From AP-15 sp963799085 (GTDB lineage: Bacteria; Pseudomonadota; Alphaproteobacteria; ATCC43930; CGMCC-115725): a stretch of DNA of 64,000 nucleotides. A program made the translations under genes and the position numbers. The notes under the pieces are model-generated. The model saw only the letters and a list, made by a program, of their open reading frames with translations, ran no database searches and was not told the origin of the DNA. Location: NCBI GenBank assembly GCA_963799085.1, contig CAWCWA010000009.1:1-64000 (forward strand). Direction: 5' to 3'. This document shows, piece after piece, positions 39,125 to 48,846 of this stretch (position 1 is its first letter; each line of letters opens with the position of its first letter).

Positions 39125-40230
39125 GTGGACGAGATCGAATGCGTCGTCGTCGGCGCCGGGGTGGTGGGGCTGGCGGTGGCGCGGGCTCTGGCGCTGGCGG
39201 GCCGCGAGGTGGCGGTGCTGGAAAAGCGCCTACACGATCGGGTTCGAGACCTCCTCGCGCAACAGCGAGGTCATCCATGGCGGGCTCTACTACCCGCCCG
39301 GGAGCCTCAAGGCGAAGACCTGCGTCGAGGGCAGGCGGCGGCTATATGACTACTGCCGCGAGCACGGGGTGCCGCACGCCCCTCTCGGCAAGCTGATCGT
39401 CGCCGCCAACGAGGCCGAGATCCCGGAGCTCGAAAAGATCCACGCGACGGCGCGAGCGAACGGCGTCGACGAACTCGAATGGCTGAGCGCCGAAGAGGCG
39501 CAGCGGCTCGAACCGGAATTGCGCTGTGTGGCCGCATTGCTGTCGCCGGTCACCGGCATCGTCGACAGCCACGCGCTGATGCTGGCCTTCGAGGGCGAGG
39601 CCGAAGCGGCCGGGGCGGCGATTGTCCTGCGCACGCCGGTGCTGGGGGGCCGTGTGCGCAATGACGGGTTTGTCCTCGAGATCGGCGGCCTCGAGCCGAG
39701 CCGGGTGCACTGTCGCATGCTAGTCAACGCCGCCGGGCTCCATGCGCCGGCACTGGCGCGGGCGATCGCCGGGCGTGCCGGAGGCGACGATCCCGCCCGC
39801 CTATTTCTGCCGCGGCGTCTATTTCACCCTTGCCGGACGGGCACCCTTCCGCCGCCTCGTCTATCCAGCGCCCGTGCCGGGCGGGCTCGGCGTGCACATC
39901 ACGCTCGATCTGGCCGGGCAGGCGCGCTTCGGCCCCGACGTCGAATGGATCGCGGATGTCGATTACGACGTCGATCCCGGCCGCGGCGAGGCGTTCTACG
40001 CGGCGGTGCGCAATTACTGGCCGGGGCTGCGCGAGGGCGCCTTGCAGCCGGGCTACGCCGGCATTCGGCCGAAGATCAGCGGGCCCGGTGAGCCGGCGGC
40101 CGATTTTGTCGTGCAGGGACCCGAAGCGCACGGCGTGCCGGGCGTCGTCAACCTTTACGGCATCGAATTGCCAGGGCTGACCGCGTCATTGCCACTCGCC
40201 GACGAGGTAGCGGCGCGGCTCGATCGGTAG
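39125..40230 (+). pseudogene. FAD-dependent oxidoreductase (L-2-hydroxyglutarate oxidase-like), two one-base insertions
   Basis: From GTG 39125, VDEIECVVVGAGVVGLAVAR gives a Rossmann FAD-binding GxGxxG, ending VLEK. An extra C near 39228 shifts the frame to TIGFETSSRNSEVIHGGLYY, the LhgO/DAO-family signature, then LIVAANEAEIPELEKI and GIVDSHALMLAFEGEAEAAG. A second extra C near 39770 precedes the last frame: VPEATIPPAYFCRGVYFTLA, KISGPGEPAADFVVQG and LYGIELPGLTASLPLADEV. All domains are present. The gene faces away from gabD and precedes ald by 22 bases. It likely oxidises a 2-hydroxy acid. Confidence 0.75.
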
Positions 40231-40252
40231 CCTGTGAGCAAGGGAGGCTTCG

Positions 40253-41371
40253 ATGCTGGTCGGTGTGACGAAAGAGGTGAAGACGCACGAATACCGGGTC
40301 GGCCTCGTCCCCGGCAGTGTCCGCGAATTGGCGCATCGCGGACACCGCGTGCTGATCGAGACGGGGGCCGGCGCCGGCATCGGTTTCGACGACGCTGCCT
40401 ATGCCGCGGCCGGCGCCGAGATTCGACCGAACGCCGCGGCTGTCTTCTCCGCCGCTGACCTCATCGTCAAGGTCAAGGAACCGCAGCAGTCGGAAGTGGC
40501 GATGCTGCGCCCGGACCAAATCCTGTTCACCTATCTGCATCTCGCCGCCGACCGGGCGCTGACCGAGGGATTGCTGCGGTCGGGGGTCATAGCGATCGCC
40601 TACGAAACCGTCACCGACGCGCGCGGTGGGCTGCCCCTCCTGGCGCCGATGAGCGAGGTCGCCGGCCGCATGGCGGTGCAGGTCGGCGCGCACTGCCTCG
40701 AAAAGGAACAGGGCGGGATCGGCGTGCTCCTGGGCGGCGTTCCGGGCGTGCCGGCCGCCAAGGTCGTGATCCTCGGCGGCGGGGTCGCCGGCACCAACGC
40801 GGCGCGGATGGCGATGGGGATGGAGGCCTACGTCACGGTCATCGACCGTTCCCTGCCGCGGCTTTACGAACTCGACCTGCAGTTCGGCGCGCAGCTGCAC
40901 ACCTTGTTCTCGACGATGGAGAACATCGAGCGCGAGGTCACGGCCGCCGATCTCGTCATTGGCGCGGTGCTGATCCCGGGTGCGGCCGCACCCCGGCTCG
41001 TGGGGCGCGAGATGGTCCGGGCGATGCGCCCGGGCACCGTTATCGTCGACATCTCGATCGATCAGGGAGGCTGCTTCGAGACGAGCCGGCCGACGACGCA
41101 CGCCGCCCCGACCTATATCGAGGAGGGGGTGGTGCATTATTGCGTCACCAACATGCCTGGGGCGGTCGCGCGCACCTCGACGGTGGCACTCAACAACGCC
41201 ACCCTGCCTTTCGTGCTGGCGATCGCCGATCGCGGCTGGCGAAAGGCGCTGCGCGACGATCCGCATCTGCGCCGGGGGCTCAACATCTGTCGCGGGCAGG
41301 TGACGCATCCGGCGGTGGCGGGCGAACTCGGCCTCGCTCTGACCCCGGCGGAAGACGTGTTGGCCGATTGA
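40253..41371 (+). CDS. ald: Alanine dehydrogenase
   Basis: An intact 372-residue enzyme from MLVGVTKEVKTHEYRVGLVP, catalysing NAD-dependent interconversion of L-alanine and pyruvate plus ammonia in the cytoplasm. The pyruvate-binding region includes LIVKVKEPQ and the catalytic histidine in FTYLHLAADRALTEGL. The NAD fold is KVVILGGGVAGTNAARMAMG. DISIDQGGCFETSRPTTHAAP and YCVTNMPGAVARTSTVALNN are family signatures. The length equals the family norm. AGGGAGG lies nine bases before the ATG. It is one of several genes in this region with no frameshift. Confidence 0.96.
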   Translation: MLVGVTKEVKTHEYRVGLVPGSVRELAHRGHRVLIETGAGAGIGFDDAAYAAAGAEIRPNAAAVFSAADLIVKVKEPQQSEVAMLRPDQILFTYLHLAADRALTEGLLRSGVIAIAYETVTDARGGLPLLAPMSEVAGRMAVQVGAHCLEKEQGGIGVLLGGVPGVPAAKVVILGGGVAGTNAARMAMGMEAYVTVIDRSLPRLYELDLQFGAQLHTLFSTMENIEREVTAADLVIGAVLIPGAAAPRLVGREMVRAMRPGTVIVDISIDQGGCFETSRPTTHAAPTYIEEGVVHYCVTNMPGAVARTSTVALNNATLPFVLAIADRGWRKALRDDPHLRRGLNICRGQVTHPAVAGELGLALTPAEDVLAD

Positions 41372-41467
41372 ATAAGACGGTGTCGTGGTCCGTTTGTAGG
41401 CAGACGACCTATGGACCGCCGCCGCGTTCCTTCCTATTTGAGGTCAAACAGGTTCGAGACGGGGAAG

Positions 41468-42127
41468 ATGGCGCTGCCTACCACGAACGTGCCGGCGCGT
41501 GTCGACGAGCCGCTCGAATTGTCGGCGGGCCTCGAATTCACCCCGGCCCGGCGCCTCGACGCCGGACGCATCGATGCCGCGGCGATGGCGGCGATCACCA
41601 AACTGCACCGCGAAATCTTGCCCGAAGGGGGTGCCATCCTCGACCTGATGTCGGGCTGGGTTGGTCATCTGCCGCCCGAAGTGCCCTATGCGCGGGTCGT
41701 GGGTGTTGGCCCGAACGCCTGCGAACTGGCCGAGAACCCGTTTCTCGACGATTGGCGGGTGCAGGATTTGAACCGCGACCCGGTGCTGCCTTTTGCCGCC
41801 GGCGATTTCGACGGGGCGACGATATGCGTCGCGATCCAGCATTTGACGCGGCCCGGCGAGGTCATCCGCGAAGTCGGACGCGTGTTAAAGCCGGGCGCGC
41901 CGCTGGTCGTCACCTTTTCCGAACGCTGCCGACCGGCTCGGCCGATTGCCTGCTGGCGGCTGCTCGACGACACCGGACAATTGTGCCTTGTAGCACAGCA
42001 TTTCGCCGCGGCCGGCAATTGGGGCGACATTCGGTGCCTCGACCGCACCCCGCCGGGCGGCGGCGATCCGGTATATGCCGTCATCGGCCGCAGCTTGGGA
42101 TCGGTTTCGACAATCGGCCACGACTAG
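41468..42127 (+). CDS. SAM-dependent methyltransferase (type 11-like)
   Basis: 219 residues from ATG 41468 (MALPTTNVPARVDEPLEL); ATG 41411 would add 19. AILDLMSGWVGHLPPEV corresponds to the SAM-binding motif I, although the usual GxGxG is replaced by MSGWVG. VVGVGPNACELAENP is motif II, and LPFAAGDFDGATICVAIQHL with REVGRVLKPGAPLVVTFSE are the later motifs of class I methyltransferases. Substrate unknown. Its TAG stop lies in a CTAG that also supplies the stop of the convergent apt gene. Confidence 0.75.
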   Translation: MALPTTNVPARVDEPLELSAGLEFTPARRLDAGRIDAAAMAAITKLHREILPEGGAILDLMSGWVGHLPPEVPYARVVGVGPNACELAENPFLDDWRVQDLNRDPVLPFAAGDFDGATICVAIQHLTRPGEVIREVGRVLKPGAPLVVTFSERCRPARPIACWRLLDDTGQLCLVAQHFAAAGNWGDIRCLDRTPPGGGDPVYAVIGRSLGSVSTIGHD

Positions 42128-42640
42128 GATTCGTAGGCAACCATCGACGTGAACGGCACGTCGATTCGTTCGCGGCCCTGCAGAAACGTCAGTTCGATGA
42201 TGCACCCGGCGCCGGCGACGATGCCGCCCCGCCGGCGAACGAGATCGATCGCCGCCTGCATCGTGCCGCCGGTCGCCACCAGATCGTCGAGCACCACGAC
42301 CCGCTGGCCGGGAAGAACGGCGTCCTCCTGGATCTCGATGGTATCGGAGCCATATTCGAGGTCGTAGGTGAAACGGACCGTGGGGCCCGGCAGTTTCCCG
42401 CGCTTGCGGATCATCGCGAAGCCGTGGCCGAGTTCGTAGGCGAGCGGCGCCGCGACGAGGAAGCCGCGCGATTCGATGCCGACTAAGAGATCGGGTCGGT
42501 GCGGGCTGCAGCGCCTCGGCCATGCGCTCGACCGTGGTGCGCCAAGCCAACGGATGCGCGAGCAGGGTGGAAATGTCGTAGAACAGGATCCCCGGTTTTG
42601 GGAAATCAGGTATCGAACGGATGTGCTCTTTCAGGTCCAT
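42124..42640 (-). pseudogene. apt: Adenine phosphoribosyltransferase, one-base insertion
   Basis: From ATG 42640 (MDLKEHIRSIPDFPKPGILF; ATG 42649 would add MAR), with YDISTLLAHPLAWRTTVERM. Near 42500 an extra C shifts the frame. PDLLVGIESRGFLVAAPLAY, MIRKRGKLPGPTVRFTYDLE and the PRPP loop VVVLDDLVATGGTMQAAIDL continue in the other frame. The length of 517 bases is 3n+1. The enzyme salvages adenine to AMP. It is convergent with the methyltransferase. Confidence 0.85.
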
Positions 42641-42760
42641 TCTCGCCATCCCCGCCGATCGGCCGGCGGCCGTCAGAGTTGTCCTTGTCGCGGCATAGCT
42701 GCTTTTGCCGAGGTTGGAAAGGCCCCGGCCGGCCCCACCCCGTCCACGTTTGGCAATGAC

Positions 42761-43902
42761 ATGACGCCGGCGGCGGTGAGCCTTGTCGAGGGGGAGGAGG
42801 CCGGCGCCCTGGTGCTGCACGCCGCCGGCCGGTGGCTGGTGGCGACGGCTGGCGAGCTCGACCGACGGTTGCGCGCCGCTCAAAGTGAAGCCTGGGGCGA
42901 GGGTGCGGATCGATATGGCGGCGATCGAACGGCTCGACACTGCCGGGGCTTGGCTGTTGCTGCGCACCGCGCACGAGCTCGACGAGCGCGGCCATCAGGT
43001 CGAGCTTTTGGGTTTGCCGCCGAGCTTTGCGCCGCTGTTCAACCAGGTGCGGGGCTGCGGCATCGCGGCGCCGATCCATCATCCGCGGCCCCGATACCAC
43101 TCTTTCGGGAGTTTTCTTGCCTGGGTCGGCGAGACTTCCCTGGGGGTGGCCGGGCGCTTCCTCCGCATCCTCGGCTTCGTCGGGCTGGTCGCTGTCTCGG
43201 TTCTAAGGCGGCTGCGCCAGCCGCGGCACTGGCGGCTGACCGCGCTCGCTACGCAAATCGAGCAAACTGGCGTCGATGCGATGCCGATTGTCGGGCTGCT
43301 GTCGTTTCTGATCGGTGTGGTCATCGCCTATCAGGGCGCCGACCAGCTGCGCCGATTCGGCGCCGAAATTTATACGGTCAATCTGCTCGGCGTCGGAATT
43401 TTGCGCGAGTTGGGGGTGTTGATGACGGCGATCATCATCGCCGGCCGCTCGGGCAGCGCCTTCACCGCACAGATCGGCACGATGCGGGTCAACGAGGAGA
43501 TCGACGCTCTGCGCACTCTCGGCCTCGATCCCGTAGAAGTCCTCGTGCTGCCGCGCTTGATCGGATTGCTGATAACATTGCCGATGCTGACGCTGTTCGC
43601 CAATTGTATGGGGCTCTTGGGCGGTTGCCTGATGGCCTGGGGGGCGCTGGGCATTACCATCCCGCAATTCCTGCACCAGCTGCAATCGGTGCGTCAGCCC
43701 ACAGACCTTCTGGATTGGCGTCTCCAAGGCGCCGTTTTTTGCCGGCGTCATCGCGCTCGTCGGCTGCTATGAGGGCTTTCAAGTGGCGCGCAGCGCCGAA
43801 AGCGTCGGGCGGCTGACCACCTTGTCGGTGGTCGAGTCGATCTTTCTGGTGATCGTTGCCGACGCGGCGTTCTCGGTGCTGTTTTCGATGCTTCGGATAT
43901 GA
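42761..43902 (+). pseudogene. mlaE: MlaE-type permease with N-terminal STAS domain, two one-base insertions
   Basis: The N-terminal STAS (MlaB-like) domain reads LVLHAAGRWLVATAGELDRR. After an extra A near 42886 it continues ARVRIDMAAIERLDTAGAWL. The permease follows: IGVVIAYQGADQLRRFGAEI, VGILRELGVLMTAIIIAGRS, GSAFTAQIGTMRVNEEIDAL and LPRLIGLLITLPMLTLFANC. Near 43690 an extra C shifts the frame before TFWIGVSKAPFFAGVIALVG and GRLTTLSVVESIFLVIVADA. The stop overlaps the mlaF start (ATGA). It is part of an inner-membrane importer of phospholipids that maintains outer-membrane asymmetry. Confidence 0.85.
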
Positions 43903-44724
43903 GCGCGATGGCGCCTGCGGGCGAACCGATCATTCGCGTCCGCGGCCTCGTCACGCGGTTCGGCGCCGAGACGGTTCATGACGGTCTCGATCTCGACGTA
44001 TTGCGCGGGGAGGTTCTCGGCGTCGTCGGCGGTTCCGGCTCGGGTAAATCGGTGCTGCTGCGCACGATCGTCGGGTTGAACCGGCCGGCCGCAGGCAGCA
44101 TCGAGGTGTTTGGCGAGGATTCTGACCGCGCTCTCGGAGGACGATCTGCGGGAGATCGAGAAGCGCTGGGGCGTCCTGTTTCAGGACGGCGCGCTGTTCA
44201 GCTCGCTGACCGTCGCGGAAAACATCGAGGTGCCGCTGCGCGAATTCTACGACATGGAGCCGCGGCTGATGGACGAGATCGCCGCCTGCAAGGTCGGGCT
44301 CGTCGGACTGCCCGAGGAGACTGCGACCAAATACCCGGCACAGCTCTCGGGCGGCATGCGCAAGCGCGCCGGCCTCGCCCGCGCGCTGGCGGTCGACCCG
44401 GAGATCGTATTTCTCGACGAACCGACTTCCGGGCTCGATCCGATCGCGGCGGCGGAGTTCGACGCGCTGATCCGCGACTTGCGCAGCAGCCTCGGTCTGA
44501 CGGTGTTCATGGTGACGCACGACCTCGACAGCCTCTATGCGGTTAGCGACCGGGTGGCGGTCCTCGTCGACAAGAAGATGCGCGTCGGCACGATCGAGGA
44601 AATGCTGCGCGACGATCATCCCTGGATCCGCGCCTACTTTCGCGGCCCGCGCGGACGTGCGGCGCTGGCCTCGCAGACCCCCCGCCGGGCGCCGCAAGCG
44701 GCGCGCGCGGCGGCGTCCGTCTGA
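43899..44724 (+). pseudogene. mlaF: MlaF-type ATP-binding protein, one-base insertion
   Basis: It starts MSAMAPAGEPIIRVRGLVTR, with Walker A GVVGGSGSGKSVLLRTIVGL. Near 44114 an extra G shifts the frame. ILTALSEDDLREIEKRWGVL, the Q-loop FQDGALFSSLTVAENIEVPL, the signature LSGGMRKRAGLARALAVDPE, Walker B IVFLDEPTSGLDP and the H-loop FMVTHDL then follow. The length of 826 bases is 3n+1. It energises the MlaE permease and overlaps mlaE by four bases. Confidence 0.88.
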
Positions 44725-44748
44725 CTCTGGAAATTTTGGAGGAGGGCG

Positions 44749-45695
44749 ATGGAGACGCGAGCCCATTACATCGCTGTGGGCGCTTTTGTCGTCGCAATCG
44801 TATTTCTCGCCTTCGGCGCGGTGCTCTGGCTCGGGCGGGTCGAATTGTCGCAGGATTTCGCCAAGTACTACATCTTCTTTCGGGGCTCGGTGGCCGGGCT
44901 CGAGCAAGGGCTCGACCGTGCAATACAAGGGCATCCCGGTCGGCCGGGTGATCGACATCCGCGTCGACCCGGATAATGTCGAGCAGATCCAGGTCACGGT
45001 GGAAATCGACCAAAGCCTGGTCGACGATCAAATCCGACGCCCGCGCCTATCTCGAAACCAACATCCTCAGCGGCGTCTCAACCATTCAAATCCGCGGGGG
45101 CACCACGGAGGCGGCCGACTTGACGCCGGAGGCAGGTCATAAATACCCCGTGATCGAGGCGGGGCAATCGGAACTGGAGCGGGTCAAGGCCACGCTGCCG
45201 GAATTACTTGGCAGCCTCAAGGACGCGGCGCACAGCCTGGACACGATGCTGAACGCGCAGAATCGGGAGGCGATTACCGAGACCATAGCAAATGTCCGCA
45301 CCGTCACCGCTACCGCCGCCAAGCAGAGCAAGGAGGTGAATGAGATTCTCAGCAACGCCAGCGCCTCGATTCTGCAACTGACTGCCTTGCTGCGCGATCT
45401 CGACGAGAGCTACAGCGCGCGCGGCGGGCTCAAGGATCAGGCCTCGCAAACCCTCGCCGATTACGACCGGGTCGCGAAGAACCTCAGCGAGACAACCCGC
45501 CAGCTCCAATCGGTGATCGACGAGAACCGGCGGGGGATCAGAGATTTCACGCAGCGCACCCTGCCCGATGTCGGCGATCTCGTCAGCGGGGTCCAGCGTC
45601 TTGTCGAGGACGTGACGCGGTTCGTCGCCGAAATCGAGCGCGACCCGACGCGGCTGCTCTACGGCGAACGGCGCGAGGGCTATCGGCCGCGATGA
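44749..45695 (+). pseudogene. mlaD: MlaD-type MCE-domain protein, two one-base insertions
   Basis: GGAGG precedes METRAHYIAVGAFVVAIVFL, an N-terminal membrane anchor. The MCE domain starts YYIFFRGSVAGL. An extra G near 44903 shifts to SKGSTVQYKGIPVGRVIDIR, and another near 45028 shifts to IKSDARAYLETNILSGVSTI and IQIRGGTT. A long helical C-terminal part (LGSLKDAAHSLDTMLNAQNR to RLVEDVTRFVAEIERDP) forms the periplasmic needle typical of MCE proteins. It binds lipid for the Mla system. Its stop overlaps the lipoprotein start. Confidence 0.87.
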
Positions 45696-46341
45696 CCGCG
45701 CCGACCGCTGCGCCGCCGCGCCGGCTGCTTGTCGGCGCCGTCTTGCTTGGGCTTTCGGGCTGCGCCCGGTGGCTGGTCGCCCCGCCGCCCGCCCACCTCT
45801 ACCGTTTGACGCTCAAGAGCACTTTTCCGCCAAACCTGCCGCATGTGACGGCCCAGCTTCTGGTCGATATGCCGATCGCGCCGGCGGGGCTCGACACCAC
45901 GCGCATCGCGCTGATCCGGTCGCCCGTATCGCTGGATTATTTCGCCGATTCGGAATGGACCGACCGGGTTCCGCCGATGGTGCAGTCGGCGCTGGTCCTG
46001 TCCTTCGCCAAAAGCGGGGCGATCGTTGCGATCGACCGCGAATTGATCGGCCTGCGCGCCGATTTTGTGCTCAAGCCCGAGATTCCGACATTTCGAGGCC
46101 GAATACGACAGCGGGCGACATGCCGCCGAAAATCCGGGTCGCGATCGACGTCAAGCTGGTCAAGATGCCCGAGCGCCTGATCATCGCCCAGGCTTCGTTC
46201 GAGCGGCAGGTGGCGGCGGCGGCGAACGATCTACCGGCGATCGTCGCTGCCTTCGACGAGGCCTTGGGTGGCGTGATGAAAGAGACCGTGCTGTGGACCC
46301 TCGCCAATCCGGCTTTATCGCGGTTTCGGCGGCAGGTATGA
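45692..46341 (+). pseudogene. ABC-transport auxiliary lipoprotein (PqiC-like), two one-base insertions
   Basis: The signal and lipobox are visible in RRLLVGAVLLGLSGC, followed by HLYRLTLKSTFPPN, VTAQLLVDMPIAPAGLDTTR and VSLDYFADSEWTDRVPPMVQ. Extra C bases near 46086 and 46117 shift the frame across RHFEAEYDSG to PPKIRVAIDVKLVKMPERLI and FDEALGGVMKETVLWTLAN. The family sits in the periplasm or outer membrane and works with MCE transporters. It overlaps mlaD by four bases, so the four genes form one operon. Confidence 0.8.
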
Positions 46342-46370
46342 TGGACCCGTTTCGTTCGCAGAGGTGACGA

Positions 46371-47207
46371 TTGGCCCAGGCGGAAGAAGCGGCCGGGATA
46401 CGGTTAAGCGCGGCCGAGATCGGACGGATCGAAAGGGCGGCCGCGGCTCTCGAGGAGTATCGCCGCGCCCTCGTCGACGGGCGGGGCGGGATACTCGCCG
46501 AGATAGCACCTGCGGGCTGCGGGCTCGCCTCGTGGCGTCACTATCCGGAAGAGGAAATCTACGACCCGCATACCCACGCCCAATATTTCTTCCACGTCCA
46601 CCCGCCGGATGGGCGGCCGGCCGTCGAATATGGCCACTTTCATGTCTTTCTGCGGGCCGAGGGAATGCCGCCCGGTGTGGCGCCCTTTCATCTCCCCGAA
46701 GCCGCCGTGGCGAATGTTCAAACGCCGCCGCCGCAAGGCGCCCCGCTTCGGCGCGGCGTCCGTGAAGAGGTCTGCCATCTGATCGCGATCGCCGTCGATC
46801 GCCGCGGCGAGCCGATCCGGCTCTTTACCACCAACCGATGGGTCACCGGCGAAACCTGGTATCGCGCCGAGGATGTGATCCGCATGCTCGACGGGTTCAG
46901 CCTTTCCGATAGCGGGCGCGCGCCCATGCTCAGCGGTTGGGTCGGCGCTGCGGTCGCGCTCTTTCGCCCGCAGATCGCCGCCCTGCTGCGGGAGCGCGAC
47001 ACCAAGGCGCTGGCTTGGCGACGGCAGCGGCGGACGAATGTGTTCGAGGACCACCGCCTGGAGATCACGTCCAGCCGGAACGTCGATCGGGGTGCGCAAC
47101 TGGTTTTGATCGAAAACGCGCGCTCGCGTCTTGCGGCCGAGGCGCGGTCCCGGCTGCCGGCGCTGCCACCGATGGCCGAGGGCTGGGGGGAAGGTCCGGG
47201 CGGATGA
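46371..47207 (+). CDS. Conserved protein of unknown function (DUF6969-like)
   Basis: An intact 278-residue protein from TTG 46371, with GAGGTGA upstream. Conserved-looking histidine- and tyrosine-rich core: ASWRHYPEEEIYDPHTHAQY then FFHVHPPDGRPAVEYGHFHV. It continues with CHLIAIAVDRRGEPIRLFTT, NRWVTGETWYRAEDVIRMLD and LFRPQIAALLRERD. It resembles an uncharacterised alphaproteobacterial family that I associate tentatively with DUF6969. The clustered histidines suggest metal binding. It follows the Mla operon by about 30 bases and may be co-transcribed. Confidence 0.6.
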   Translation: MAQAEEAAGIRLSAAEIGRIERAAAALEEYRRALVDGRGGILAEIAPAGCGLASWRHYPEEEIYDPHTHAQYFFHVHPPDGRPAVEYGHFHVFLRAEGMPPGVAPFHLPEAAVANVQTPPPQGAPLRRGVREEVCHLIAIAVDRRGEPIRLFTTNRWVTGETWYRAEDVIRMLDGFSLSDSGRAPMLSGWVGAAVALFRPQIAALLRERDTKALAWRRQRRTNVFEDHRLEITSSRNVDRGAQLVLIENARSRLAAEARSRLPALPPMAEGWGEGPGG

Positions 47208-47222
47208 AGCGGACGGCCCGGT

Positions 47223-47480
47223 TCAGCGGGCTTGTTGTGCCGGAAAGGGCGCGCGCGGCGGCAGATTGTTGAGGTTAAGGCAGTCCTTCAGCTTGGCATC
47301 GCGTTTGCCAAGCGCCTCGGCGCTGTTGTCGGGGAAGGCCGTCTGCGCCTGCCTCGCGCACTTGTCCATCAGCTTCCAATTCGCCGCCGCCGTCACCCCC
47401 TGCTGCGTCGCTTCGGCGCCGCCGCCAAGGGTGATCGAGCCAAGAGCTATCAAGGCGATCAGCGTCGCGCGCGGCAACAT
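47223..47480 (-). CDS. Small exported protein of unknown function
   Basis: 85 residues from MLPRATLIALIALGSITLGG, a Sec signal ending GAEA. The mature part NWKLMDKCARQAQTAFPDNS with KRDAKLKDCLNLNNLPPRAP carries two cysteines that could pair in the periplasm. An upstream ATG at 47546 would bury the signal, so I prefer 47480. It lies convergent to the preceding gene. Confidence 0.55.
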   Translation of the reverse strand: MLPRATLIALIALGSITLGGGAEATQQGVTAAANWKLMDKCARQAQTAFPDNSAEALGKRDAKLKDCLNLNNLPPRAPFPAQQAR

Positions 47481-47634
47481 GCGCCGTCGGGCGCCCTCCA
47501 TTGGTCCGCAAAAGGCGGCGCGCCCGTATCCTTCTGTCATCGGCAATTCCGCAGCCCCGCTGTTGCGCCCGGGGACAAACTAAGGCTCCATTGACGCCAA
47601 CGCCAGCCCAGAGGGCGCAAATGCTGAGGACGCG

Positions 47635-48256
47635 ATGCTGAAGATATGGGGACGGAGCACGTCGTCGAACGTGCAGAAGGTGCTGTGGTGCTGCGCCGAA
47701 CTCGGCCTCGAATACGAGCGGGTCGATCTCGGCGGCCCGTTCGGTGGCAACCAGGATCCGGAATACCTGGCGCTGAACCCGAACGGTCTGGTGCCGACGG
47801 TCAAGGACGGCGATCTGGTGCTATGGGAATCGAACACAATCTGCCGTTATCTGTGCACCTTGCATTCGGGGGAGCGGCTCTATCCGCAGCCGCCCGCCGC
47901 GCGCGCTCTGGTCGAGCGGTGGATGGATTGGCAGCTCTCGACCGTCGGGCCGCCGATGGGGGCGCTGCTCTTCGGGCTGATTCGCGCCAAGCCCGAAGCA
48001 ACGCGATCAGGCGGCGATCGAGGCGGCGCGGCGGCGGGCGCTCGCGGCGTGGACGATCGTCGAGGACGAGCTTGAAGGCCGCCCCTATCTCGCCGGCTCC
48101 GAACTGTCGCTCGCCGAGGTGGTGCTTGGTACGCTCGTCTATCGCTGGCACGCGTTTTCGATCGAGCGTCCGGTCCTGAAGAATCTGAAGGCCTGGTACG
48201 ATCGGATGCGCGAACGCCCGGGCTTCAGGACTCATATCGAAATTCCAATCACGTGA
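47635..48256 (+). pseudogene. Glutathione S-transferase, one-base insertion
   Basis: MLKIWGRSTSSNVQKVLWCC carries the N-terminal serine/asparagine site of GST. ALNPNGLVPTVKDGDLVLWE (cis-proline) and SNTICRYLCTLHSGERLYPQ complete the thioredoxin fold. The helical domain starts ARALVERWMDWQLSTVGPPM. An extra G near 48000 (KPE then QRDQAAIEAA) shifts the frame. ALAAWTIVEDELEGRPYLAG, SELSLAEVVLGTLVYRWHAF and RMRERPGF complete it. The length of 622 bases is 3n+1. Confidence 0.88.
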
Positions 48257-48366
48257 TCGTGAGACCGCGTCGGCGACGGTTGCTTTGCCGCCAGCGCGGG
48301 CTAGTCTGAGTTGGTCCCGCGCCGCCGCGGTTGGGGCTGGCTAAAATCAGGGGGAGGGGAGACGAG

Positions 48367-48846
48367 ATGAGATCATTTTTGACATTGCGGATATTGGGAG
48401 CAGCGCTGGTTTGCGCGGCGCTTGGCTTCGGCGGCGCGGCGCTGGCGCAGGACAAGGATGCGGTGATCAAGAACCGCGCGGCGCTGATGAAGGACCAAGG
48501 CAAGAATCTGCGCGCGGTCAAAGACTTTCTCGACGACAAGGGCGATCTCGCCGGGGCGCAGGCGGGGGCGGCCAGCCTGGTCGGCGACATCAAGAAGATA
48601 CCCGACGCATTCCCGCCCGGCACGGCCGGTCCTGATCCGACCGGCGACTGGGCCGCCAAGCCCGAAATCTGGAGCGATTGGAACAAGTTTCTCGACGTGC
48701 AGAAGACTGCCGTCGCCAAGGCCGAGGCGCTTCTCGCCGCCGTCAAGGGCGGCGACAAGCCGGCGATCCAGACCGCCTTCGCGGATCTGGGCAAGAACGG
48801 CTGTGGCGCCTGTCACACCACGTTCCGCGAAAAACTGAAGCCCTGA
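48367..48846 (+). CDS. Class II cytochrome c (c'/c556 type)
   Basis: 159 residues. The start MRSFLTLRILGAALVCAALG, ending ALAQ, is a signal peptide, and GGGGAGG precedes it. The mature protein is a four-helix bundle in outline: KDAVIKNRAALMKDQGKNLR, AGAQAGAASLVGDIKKIPDA, FPPGTAGPDPTGDWAAKPEI and KFLDVQKTAVAKAEALLAAV. It has a single C-terminal haem site NGCGACHTTFREKLKP, as expected of cytochrome c'. It is a periplasmic electron carrier or gas-binding protein. A diheme cytochrome gene follows with an overlapping start. Confidence 0.9.
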   Translation: MRSFLTLRILGAALVCAALGFGGAALAQDKDAVIKNRAALMKDQGKNLRAVKDFLDDKGDLAGAQAGAASLVGDIKKIPDAFPPGTAGPDPTGDWAAKPEIWSDWNKFLDVQKTAVAKAEALLAAVKGGDKPAIQTAFADLGKNGCGACHTTFREKLKP

